Below, in pieces: positions 13,072 through 22,165 of a stretch of 64,000 nt of DNA (position 1 is its first letter; the number at the start of each line of letters is the position of its first letter). Source of the stretch: Coprinus comatus (lineage: Eukaryota > Basidiomycota > Agaricomycetes > Agaricales > Agaricaceae); contig JAWPGT010000056.1 in assembly GCA_034638255.1 (NCBI GenBank), positions 62,001 to 126,000 of the forward strand. Direction: 5' to 3'. The notes under the pieces are model-generated. The model was not told where the DNA came from, searched no databases, and saw only the letters and a list, made by a program, of their open reading frames with translations. The position numbers were made by a program, and so were the translations under genes.

Positions 13072-13083
13072 GGGCCCATAACC
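13072..13083 (-). promoter_or_regulatory. Copia primer binding site, anticodon half of initiator tRNA-Met
   Basis: Directly inside the 5' LTR. The + strand reads GGGCCCATAACC, which is the anticodon-arm sequence (CAT anticodon) typical of eukaryotic initiator tRNA-Met. The minus strand (GGTTATGGGCCC) can therefore pair with it. Use of an internal half-tRNA-iMet as primer is known for Drosophila copia and yeast Ty5. Seen: adjacency and sequence. Inferred: primer use. Confidence 0.8.
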
Positions 13084-13303
13084 TGTTAAAACAAGAGCGT
13101 AGCGTGTGATGCATGGGTAGGTACGACTAACACTTACTGAGGGTGAGGTGGTTGTTGTAGTAGAAGGAACTGAAGTATATAATGCAAGAATACAGAGTTT
13201 ATATACTATAATTCGATGGTCCGTGCGAGAACATATTGAGTCACATGTTCATCAGCGTAATGCCATTAGAGAATGTCATTGTAGAACTAATAATAGTTCA
13301 ACA
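13084..13303 (-). repeat. Copia 5' LTR (right end)
   Basis: 220 bp, identical by eye to 7027-7246. In element orientation it should contain the promoter; the polyprotein frame is open even 31 bases into it (to an ATG at 13114). Confidence 0.95.
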
Positions 13304-13308
13304 CAACA
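13304..13308. repeat. Target site duplication CAACA (right)
   Basis: Matches 7022-7026. Removing the element and one copy restores an open frame across the AT-hook gene. Confidence 0.93.
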
Positions 13309-13835
13309 CGCCTTCTCTCAGCCCTACATTACCATCTCTTCACACGGCAGACTCTATTTCATCAACTGAATCCTTATCACCAACTGCATTAACCACTGAA
13401 GCTATTCCCAATGCTAGCGTATCTCCGAGTCCTCTCAACCCTACATCTCCAAGTCCTCCTAATCCCACAGTTCTCATACCACCACCTCCCCTTCACACAG
13501 ACTCTGTGGGAGTGACACCAACTCATTCACCACCAACCTTTGCATTAACCACTGAAACCAACCTGGTTTCCCCTGTTTCCAACAATGCTAACCTGGATCT
13601 TGACACTCAATCCACTACAACTGCTATAAAACGGAAGCGAGGGCGACCTCCAAAGTCCAGCACTCATGTGGGCCCATCCTCTGGAGAGCGAGTATCAAAA
13701 CGAACACGTGTACCCATGCCAGCTATGGTGGCTCCAATTTCACGTTCCTTGAGATCAAATGCAGTTGTCGGGGATATGGTTGCAGTACCTCAACATCCAA
13801 AAGCAAAAGGCCGTAAAATTCAACGGCGCTCCTAG

Positions 13836-14180
13836 ACTTACTTACACATAACACAAGGAATTTTGCTTATTTCTGTTGTCTTGATCATCTCGCTTATTTC
13901 ACTTGTTTTGTTTGTTTCGATTATTTCGATTATTTTGATTATTTTGATTGTTACAATCAGATAGTTTTGATAGTTTTGATAGTTTCGATTAATCTGATGA
14001 TAATGACTAATTAGTGACTCCAATCATAATGTTTTTAACTCACGAGCCCTGACTCCTGAGAGAACATATAATAGTAGAATAGTAGAAGTCAGAACAGACT
14101 TTCAGCAAGCAATATGATAGAAGACCACTTGATTAATCCAATGAGATGTCGATTAATCCAATGAACTGAGACATCGGGAT
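13836..14180. other. Gap with GATTATTT-type simple repeats
   Basis: Downstream of the AT-hook gene. Bases 13900-13990 hold degenerate repeats of 'tttcgattatttt' and 'gatagtttt'. 'gattaatccaatga' occurs twice between about 14131 and 14164. No coding potential was seen. Confidence 0.6.
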
Positions 14181-14245
14181 ATTGGAGTGCCTTGAAAAGA
14201 AGGGCCAATCCAATTAATGGGCTGTTCTTTTCAAGGCAATCCAAT
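14181..14245. repeat. Inverted repeat (hairpin), 21-nt arms
   Basis: Arm 14181-14201 (attggagtgccttgaaaagaa) pairs with 14225-14245 with a single mismatch, around a 23-nt spacer. It could be a MITE remnant or a transcript hairpin just upstream of the kinase relic. Confidence 0.8.
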
Positions 14246-14409
14246 CAGAAATTGTGCTGCAACCGTTGGTTCCATGTATCCTTCTTCCCGAATCGCAAGT
14301 ATACTTTACCATCTCTGGCAATTATTTAGACTTATACAGACTTTTGGCATAGTACTCATCAAGGTACCAACGTTCTCCACCAACGTGGCATCACAGAGAA
14401 GAGAGGAAT

Positions 14410-15574
14410 CCCAGACGCGTTAACAGATTTGGCACCAAAGCAAAACATCATAACGATCTCTCTTTTTAAACGTACACTGTCTCAATACAAGATGTTCAAG
14501 GAAGTCACTTACGCAATCGTGGATGGTCTCAGAGGTGCGCTACCAAGTAGACGGCTACCCACTAATCTGTTTAACATGTGTTATTTAGCTATCAACTGGC
14601 TACACAAAAAAGGGTTCCTCCATCGAGACATCAGCGATGGGAATATCTTACTTGCACAGGAAGATCCCACAATTTTTGATAAGCCTTTTTCCCCAGAACC
14701 GAAGGTTGTGTTGTGTCGTAGGAAGATCTCCTCACCAAAGGTGTCTACGGTCTTCTCCATGACTTTGATCTTGCTGGCCTTATCCCTATTATAAGCTTTC
14801 TCATTTATCAAATATTCTTTAGATCATGCAATGACTCCACAGCCGCGAAAACATGGCAAAATGATCCAATCAATAAATGAGAGCAAGCGTTGTGTATCAG
14901 ATGACATGTGGTCTGACACAGGTGGTTCCTCCGAATCAATCGAGAGTCGGCATTCCTCAATGCACAAGGATGTCCCAATTGTTTGTTCTTTCCCTTTTTT
15001 CAAAGTTGCTCGGTTTATTAAACTATCTCTCAGGGAACTCGGGCATATATGTCAATCGCAATTTTAGAAGGCATGTTCCCTTATCACTCTATTGCCGATG
15101 ATGTGAGACGAATTTAAATGACATCTTTATCTTATGCTAATAGAGAGATCATAGGTGGAAAGTCTGTTTTATGTTCTTTACCTGTTCCCATTCTGTAACA
15201 CGGCTCCCTGCAAATCTGCATGCTATCCGCACAGAGTTCCAGATGTTTGTATACCAGAATATCCCACGTGTATTAAAGAGTGGACAACTAGTACTACTTA
15301 CACAAAACTACGTCACCTGGCTGCCAGGAAAGAGCAATTCTTCCGGTTCACGGCCCGGTATAATAACCCTGACATTATGGATGGCGCACATTGGGAACAT
15401 AACTGGCCTGAAGGGAGTAAGAAGAGAAAACTATGGGACGATCTGATTAACAATTATCTCTTCTTCATCACTGATGCGACCTGGAAAAGCTGGATGACTC
15501 GTGAGCCGGATGTAATCGCGGCTTCTATTCCTCGACTAATTCTTGCTTTGAATAAACGAATCAGTAAGCATTGA
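14410..15574 (+). pseudogene. FunK1-type fungal protein kinase, probably decayed
   Basis: FunK1 kinases are a large, mostly uncharacterised basidiomycete family. Recognisable pieces in order: TLSQYKMFKEVTYAIVDGLR (about 14475-14535), the catalytic loop LHRDISDGNILL (about 14620-14655), YGLLHDFDLAG as the Mg-binding DFG equivalent (about 14740-14775), TRAYMSIAILEG (about 15038-15073), an intron with donor GTGAGA at about 15104, then VESLFYVLYL and a C-terminal tail that ends at 15574. The frame shifts between the catalytic loop and the DFD block over only about 60 bases, too short for a normal intron, and stops follow. The N-terminal lobe upstream of 14410 is not readable. I therefore call it a pseudogene, although unrecognised introns could rescue part of it. 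Confidence 0.72.
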
Positions 15575-15970
15575 CGAATGGCATTGTTAAAAATTTGCTA
15601 AATAGATTGGGTTATGAAATAGGGAGGAAATCACATAGTATGGGAAGGGAAGGGAAACAACAAGGGGATTGATCAATGGCAAATTTTTAACCGACGTTAT
15701 TTGTTGGACAAGGACAGTTATCCAGATGAATGTTATTAGTGAATGCCAAGACATAAATGTCTTTGTTTTTTATTAGAAAGGAAATCTTCAAAATAATATC
15801 CATATAATTTACAAGGTAAATTAAGATTACCAAGGAATCCAACATAGAAAGCAGACCGATCGACGCATGTACTACAAATGGACATCCGACCATGTGGTGT
15901 TACAGATACAACAAATCAGATCCTCTGGTTACTGCTACTAATATCTGCCCGTTCCCCGTTGATTCGAAAT
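15575..15970. other. Gap, no gene seen
   Basis: About 400 bases between the two FunK1 copies with no supported feature. Confidence 0.5.
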
Positions 15971-15971
15971 C

Positions 15972-16315
15972 ATGGAATCCAACAACCTGAACATTCAAAA
16001 TGTCTATATACCAGAATGGCCGCGTTATGTTAAAGAATGGACAACAGGTGGTATTGATATAAAACCGGTTCAACTGGCTGGAGAAAGCTATAATTTTTCC
16101 TGGAATCGACAAAGTATAACAGCCCTGATCTTATGAATAACGAGCATTGGAAAAATAATTGGAAGGAAGGGAGTGCGGAGAGAAAACTATGGGAAGACCT
16201 GATTCGTATGTGCCATGATGAGTATCTTTTCATCTAATCTGCTGGCCGCTGGATTCTCAAAGGCAGGGAAAAGATAGAAGACTTTCTGACCAGATTGATT
16301 CAAGTTGGGGATTGA
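15972..16315 (+). pseudogene. Second FunK1 C-terminal relic
   Basis: Clearly homologous to the tail of the preceding kinase copy. It has VYIPEWPRYVKEWTTGG against the upstream copy's VCIPEYP/IKEWTT, and LMNNEHWKNNWKEGS...ERKLWEDLI against IMDGAHWEHNWPEGS...RKLWDDLI. One frameshift (about 16100) and a stop (about 16236) break it. It is a tandem duplicate fragment with no kinase core. Confidence 0.8.
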
Positions 16316-16725
16316 CGAATCAGTGAGTAATAATCAGTTATATCCTAATAACCGAGCTATTCGATGTCCCGTCTAATTTTGTGAAATCATTATATTTCTT
16401 ACTCTACCATACTATCTAGCTAATTATTTAGAACTTTTCCAAGTCTCAAACCCAAACGATGCAAACCTTCTACAATTGGTTTATAAGACCTAGTCGCATT
16501 CTTTTGTACAGCTATTTTTTGAACTGGCCCAGAAATAATCTACATTTTTTCCACGACCAAATAATGCGCAACCAAAGAGATCGCAGAAAAAGAAAGAAGA
16601 AGAAAAGGAAAAGGTACTATAATACACAATGCAGATCAATGCAGAGCGTGAAAGACAGAAACTCGGGAGTATTGCACGTCCGACTACATATATTCGGCAA
16701 CCCAACTACTACAACATATCCAAGC
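16316..16725. other. Gap with short A/G-rich tract
   Basis: No gene supported. A purine-only tract of aaagaaagaagaag type lies at about 16585-16612. Confidence 0.5.
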
Positions 16726-18079
16726 TCAGAGGCCTTCTCTTTCCAAACCAAGACCGTTGATGTCATCAGTGAGAGTACAAGTGGAATTAGTAGGAGAAAC
16801 AACCCAGGAACTTGTACCAGTGCCCGAATCTGAATCCATATCAATCACAGAAAATGTGGGCGATTGTGGGAAGGATTGATATCCAGACATTGAAGGTGAG
16901 AATGGAGGTGAGGGTAAACACGATATATAGTCCGAGTCTGATGTGACAGAGTTCGAAGAATAGTCTTCATTCGCTACAGGAGAATCTTGTTCTACCTCAA
17001 TCATAGGTGCGGATGGAAATTGTGCATGGGATGGTGAATCCTCAAGGATCGGAGAGGGAGTTGTATTGAGACTCGTAGTTTGAGAAATTGACTCGGATTG
17101 GATAGGCGAAGAATCTTCAACTTTAGGTTGTCGCTGTTCTTGATCATCAGGTTGGGGTTGGGATGCAAGGTGAGGAGATGAAGTTGACTCTTCAAGTTGA
17201 GTGACCATCACAGGTAAAGCAGTGGTAAAAATACCTGGAGACCTTCCAGCTGATGAAGAACTTGAAAGTAATAAAGTGGTAGGTTCTACATCAACTTCGT
17301 GATTTCTATCCATAGGATCAGATTGTGAAAGAGGTGTCAATGAAGCTACAAGAGTAGGGGTTGGCGAATGAAAGGAGGATGACCCTTCGACGGGCAAATT
17401 GAAAGCGGGGGGGTCTTCGGAGCTTGATATATGTCCTAGAACTGCAGGAGGGGGTACCTGGACATCCGAACGAACTACGTCTGTATCATCCTCAGAAACG
17501 CTACCAACACCTTGTCGATTTTTCATTTGATTAATTCCCATATTCAGATTCATGTTCCCTGAAACCCCAGTAGCCACTACGGTTTCACTCTGAGTCCCAC
17601 TCCCAGAAGGCTCACCCCTACTCCCGTCTTGAATTCCAGTATTATCAACTGAATCTGAACTCTGACGACGCCGTGGCAGTGGTGGTGATTCTTCACATCT
17701 TCGCATAGGAACTGGAACAACAGAACTCTGTTGTTCTTGCCACGAATCGTAAAAATTCCAAGCCTAAAAGTAAAAACAAAGGTTTCAGTTACTATCCCTG
17801 AGTATATTTAATTTCATTGATTAATCATCAACCGCACGAATCCCTGAAATCCAACCTCAGCCACCGTCGTCACGGACCGTTATTGCCATCACACCGAGTA
17901 CGTACTGAGTACGAGAGCCGACCTGATTATATAGGCGGGTGCTCATAATTTGATGAGTTGTGAGAACTTACATGTTTAACAAAAACCACAGTCCCCACTA
18001 CTACAGCGAGAGGAATAGAAAAACGTGCGATCGCCGTGATCATATCAGCTCGACGGCGAATAGACGATTCATCAGACAT
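16726..18079 (-). CDS. Membrane-anchored Ser/Pro-rich disordered protein (paralog A)
   Basis: Function unknown. Exon 1 starts at 18079 and encodes a short basic leader and a hydrophobic segment, IPLAVVVGTVVFVKH, that would span a membrane, ending at a GTAAGT donor near 17971. After an intron (about 17766-17970) the second exon begins AWNFYDSWQEQQ and continues with VPVPMRRCEESPPLPRRRQ, then about 300 residues rich in Ser, Thr, Pro and acidic residues, to the stop at 16726 (about 380 residues in all). Predicted topology is a single N-terminal anchor with a long disordered tail. The same plan, with VPIPMRRRR after the anchor and an Asp/Ser-rich end, occurs in the next gene, so the two are tandem paralogs. 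A mitochondrial outer-membrane or ER anchor is possible; not determinable here. Confidence 0.72.
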
Positions 18080-18446
18080 GGTGAGGACCTTTTGTAAAAA
18101 GAAAGTATTAGTACTGTAGGGTTTTGTCTCAGAAGAGGATAGTTAGGAAGTGAAGAAAGAGAAACTGGAGAGGTACAGCCCTTATGTGAACAATTCGACT
18201 CTGACATGCACTACCAGCATGTCTACTCCTGATTTCTAAAATTAATCTCCTGAATATCAGATTACAATTGACATCACAGTAGCACTCGTTGGAATTCAAT
18301 TTTATTTATTTATAGCACTGCGTAGTATGTACAGGAAAAGCAAGAACAAAAACAGAACAAATGTGATAGTACAACTTAAAACACAACCCTAAGTAAATTC
18401 AAGACAAGTGAAATCTCTTCTCTCAGGTTCATTACACTTGATACAT
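18080..18446. other. Gap between paralogs A and B
   Basis: About 370 bases containing the upstream region of paralog A and the 3' flank of paralog B. No other feature seen. Confidence 0.5.
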
Positions 18447-20539
18447 TTAACGCCTAGTCCTACTCTGAGAACCGGATGAATTCGAATGAACACCAGTCCA
18501 ACTTTCATCACTACCACTACCACTATTACTTCCTTGATCACTAAGGACATCGAAATCGAAATCCGAATCCGAAACATCAATATCAAAATCCGAGTGAGGA
18601 GATCTAGGTGAAAGAACATCTCCAAGTTGTCTATCCTCTACACTCGCGTTAGTATTTCCATTTCCACTCCCACTAGCATTCAGGTTTGGATTTGGAGATT
18701 GATAGAAATTGATAGGAGAAGGTGATGAAAGATACGACAATTCATCTTCATCAGAATTGACTCGACTCGGAAACGTAAATGGAGAGGTAGGAGAAACAGG
18801 TGAAGGTGAACGCCTATCAAGGCCAGAGACAGACAATACTGGTGAAGTAGGGAAAGATAGATAATTGGACATTGAGATTGTAGGTGTTGTGATTGAAGAA
18901 GGTGATAAGGTTCTTGAATGTGTTGGATGGTCTGTAGGTGCAGGCAATGAAACAGTAGCAAAAGCGGGGCTAGTAACATTTGACCATGATTCGAAAGGTG
19001 ATATTACTCTTGCTTGCTGCTGTTGCTGCTGTAGTGGTTGGCTTGGAGATTGAGATGTAAATTGAGATAGCGAAGCTAATTCTTGAGGAGCCATGAAAGG
19101 TGAAAAGGCCATGAAAGGACTAGAACTATCGGACCCAGATGACGAAGGAGGTGAAACGAGTTCTACACCAATTTCATGATCCGCCTCCTGAGGATAAGAT
19201 TGCGAAAGAGAAGGAATGGGTGATGTAGGTGTAGATGGTGACTGTAACAAATATGGTTCTGGTGAGCGTGCGGAAACGAGAGGTCCATGAGGTCCACGAA
19301 TTTGATTCATTTCAGGCGTTAACTCGCGAAATTCTCGGGATGGACTCTCCGGAGTCATATAAGCGGCTACATGATGATGAGAAGGTAATGTTGAGGTAAA
19401 TGGATTGGAACTACGCCCTAATGGTGCTGGTGCTCGTGATGGTGATGCCACCTGCGGCAACGGTACTGATTGAGATTGAGAGGATAGATTTGGAGGCGTA
19501 GCATATGATCCTCGGTTACCATTCCAATTGCTATTTATTGTCGACTGACTTCTTGGACTCGAAATTTGACTGTTTGTAGTTTGCCAAGGAGATACCTGAG
19601 GTGGTGGTGAAGGAAGTCTACTAGGAACTGTAGTTGAAGGTGTTGTCGGAACCGAAGAGTCGAATAAGACGTGCGTAGGTTGTGTTGACAACGGGCTATG
19701 CGGAACCGCCTATTTTGAACACTCAGATCAATATTCCATCTTATCAAAATTGAGGTAACTATACGTACCTCATTCTTACCACGATTACTTCGATGTTTCA
19801 CTGCATATCCACTAGAACTACCAGAACTACCAGAACCAGAACCAGAGGGCCTACTACTTTGGACTTGTTCCCTCCATTCACTTATTTCGCTCGCAACTAA
19901 ATCTTCTATAGGGCCATCGCCAGAAACATTGTTAGTACCTTGTCGTCTTCTCATTTTCCCCGTATTTCCCGAAACTCCAGTACTAGAGACGTTATCACCC
20001 CATCCACTCCCGGTTCCAGGTCTAGTAAAAGCAGTAGATTCATCATCATCATCATCATCACTAGAATCCGAATCCGAATTCGAATTCCTACGCCTTCTCA
20101 TAGGAATAGGCACAGGCCCGCGTTGTTGTTGTTGGCGTTGCTGTTGCCTAGCTCTTCTCCTAGCTAAAAATTCTTCTTTCCATAATTCAACTTGAGGTGC
20201 GATATGAGGATCATAGACAAACTAAGTAAACGAAACAAAGACGAAGGTCAGTTATGGTTGCCCCTGAGTGTATTCAATTACCAATCAACCCCAGAAGATG
20301 TTTCCCCACAACCCAGCCACAACTCCATCATTGGCATCACTTGGCTTATTGAGTAGGAACAAAGTACAGAGCGTTGAGCGCTGTAGCCATTAGACAGAGA
20401 AACAACGGTGCTCATAACACACAACGACGAGACATCGACTTGCAGGGACCAAGGAAGTAAGTTTACTTACGACTTTGAAAGCAAGAGCAGCACCGACTCC
20501 TGTGATAATGGCAAGTGCAGTAACTGCAGGAGCTGGCAT
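18447..20539 (-). CDS. Membrane-anchored Ser/Pro-rich disordered protein (paralog B)
   Basis: Three exons. Exon 1 (20539 to about 20470) encodes MPAPAVTALAIITGVGAALA, a hydrophobic anchor, then a GTAAGT donor. Exon 2 (about 20222-19770) begins FVYDPHIAPQVELWKEEFLA, followed by a Gln/Arg-rich stretch, VPIPMRRRRN, an Asp-rich run, and a Ser/Gly run. Exon 3 (about 19712 to the stop at 18447) is about 420 residues of Ser/Pro/Thr-rich sequence with a poly-Gln tract (about 19015-19035) and an acidic DFDIDVSDSDFDFDV block. No globular domain is visible. It shares architecture and orientation with the gene at 16726-18079. Function unknown. Confidence 0.74.
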
Positions 20540-20919
20540 GATGATATACCTTGTCTACTCAGGCTGAGTTGTGACGAAGGACTGGTAGGTGGTGGGGGTA
20601 AAGGAGAAACCAGGGTGTGTGTAAAAGACATGTCTCCGGATAATAAGGCGCCGAATCCGTTAGGCCGGCCGATCGGTAACTCGAATGCTATTAAGTTTGA
20701 TCACAGTTTGATAGATTGATCACATATATAAATAGGTACTCAATAATTAAACAAAGGAGAAGTTTAAAATGCTACGGCTTGGTGAACTAGTATAACAAAT
20801 ACGAGTAGAGTGTGGAGTAAGAAGGTAAATAAATTTTGAAAAAAGAAATAATAATTTCGGCTTCAAACTTCACCGCAATGATGCTGGTTCTTCACATTCA
20901 TATGTATACATACTGATCC

Positions 20920-21130
20920 GGCTGAGCTTCTTCCACGTTTTCAACCCTTTCATTTCCCTTATCATCAGACCCTTTACTCGAGGATTCTTTTCCCTCCCAG
21001 CTGATGTTTACATGCGACTAAACCACGAATATAATTCTATTTAATAATAATATTGGGCTCGCTGCCTACTAGCCGAGGATACCTATCCTGAGCTGTTATG
21101 CGCGGGGTAAAGGGGGTGTATTAAACGTCA
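20920..21130 (-). pseudogene. Decayed fragment of the CHORD-like gene family's C-terminal exons
   Basis: The DNA resembles the last exon and intron junction of the gene at 22166-24155. Shared patches include a 'gagcttcttc...ttcaaccctttc...tttcccttatcatcag' stretch (about 20926-20972) and 'tagccgagga...gagc' (about 21069-21095, against about 22659-22684). No frame survives. It is evidence of at least one further copy in this tandem family. Confidence 0.6.
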
Positions 21131-21317
21131 GCCGAAATTTGCTGCAAGACGGAAGCCGGAGGAACCAAAGAAGATGAATAGAGGGCATGATTACCTTGAA
21201 GCCTTCATCCTAGATATACGTTATTTGTATTCCCACCGTTTAGTGTAACTAGTACTTAAACGAGAACTTATATGAGTGCTCAAATTGAGGCGAAAAAATA
21301 TCACTAGGGTTTACCCA

Positions 21318-21509
21318 TCACATTCGAAATTTAAAAATATGTTCTCTATTTCTACGTGCTGGTCTCAGTGTCAGGATCAGAGACACCTTCATCGCCGGCA
21401 AACTAGCGAGCAATCCTGCTACGTCCACTTGAGGAATAGGAACGAGATTAGCTTGTAGAAACTTACCCATCAACAAGGTGATTGCTGAAGCAAATGCGAT
21501 GAGTTTCAT
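21318..21509 (-). CDS. Possible small secreted peptide gene
   Basis: A short open frame starting MKLIAFASAITLLMG, which looks like a signal peptide. A GTAAGT donor follows directly and a CAG acceptor about 55 bases on would keep it open, giving about 45-60 residues. No family recognised and no conserved cysteines. It may be spurious. Confidence 0.25.
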   Translation of the reverse strand: MKLIAFASAITLLMGKFLQANLVPIPQVDVAGLLASLPAMKVSLILTLRPARRNREHIFKFRM

Positions 21510-22165
21510 AATTAAGGGTGTGTATGTGGTAGTTAAGGTTGATGACTCTGTCGTTGAGTTTTTTGAGAAACCTCGAGGTGGGTTTATATGGTTTTTTAAG
21601 CCTAAACTCTATACTACTTCATGGTCCCCGTTTCCTGCAAATCATTGCAGAAGTCGAGGGATATATTGAATTTCTTACTATCCCTGTCAGGCTGGGACGC
21701 GCCGAAGACGCGCACTGCAAAAGTAGGTAGTACGGATCGTTAATACTATTTTGAATACCCAATCCACCCCACTAGTGCGAGAACTTGGATATCCATGATA
21801 TAACTACTTACTAAAAACCTCAGTGCTTTCAGTAATGATATTATTCCCTATACTGTAGCAGGGTTTGTCGCACTTCAAAAAATGACAGTCACGACTCAAG
21901 CAAACAACCAGTCAGAAATAAATCAAGGGACATGAGCCAATTCACACAATAAATTTTCGAAGAGGGTTTTTGGTTTAAAATTACTTGAAAAATATAAAAT
22001 TAACAAAGGAGAGTGTGGGTGAAACTGTTTTTAAGTACGACCTAGCGAACTGGTATGACGTATAATGTATATACATAAAAAGTAAAATAAAAAGTTCGAA
22101 TGAAATAAAACAAAAACAACAGAAATCGAAAATCGAAAAAGGAGTGTTTTCAATATATATAGAAT
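21510..22165. other. Gap, AT-rich, no gene seen
   Basis: About 650 bases with only short antisense frames. No repeat or RNA gene recognised. Confidence 0.5.

Larger units (their letters stand above)
7027..13303 (-). mobile_element. Full-length copia (Ty1-like) LTR retrotransposon
   Basis: A complete 6,277-bp element on the minus strand. It is bounded by 220-bp LTRs (7027-7246 and 13084-13303, each TG...CA) that look identical base for base, and by the 5-bp target duplication CAACA at 7022-7026 and 13304-13308. Internal parts in order are a primer binding site (13072-13083), a gag-pol polyprotein (12799 down to 7283, with one in-frame TGA), and a polypurine tract (7247-7254). Domain order protease-integrase-RT-RNase H identifies Pseudoviridae/copia. 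Identical LTRs mean very recent insertion. A diverged, truncated relative lies at 50616-52180. Confidence 0.95.
5287..13835 (+). pseudogene. AT-hook protein gene disrupted by the copia element
   Basis: Multi-exon gene of unknown function. It starts at 5287 (MSLNTTVSMPEVDFPMDD), with exons near 5287-5428, 5479-5620, 5677-5999, 6055-6192, 6245-6361, 6417-6520 and 6579-6846, then a Pro/Thr/Ser-rich exon that is broken at 7026. The same reading frame resumes at 13304 after the copia element and one copy of the CAACA target duplication, and runs to the stop at 13835. The tail is disordered and holds an AT-hook, KRKRGRPPKSS (about 13630-13662), so the product would bind AT-rich DNA in the nucleus. 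The globular middle part (about 5690-6840) matches no family I can name. With the insertion, transcripts would be truncated before the AT-hook unless the element is removed. Position beside the KDZ gene suggests transposon cargo, but a host gene is equally possible. Confidence 0.7.
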
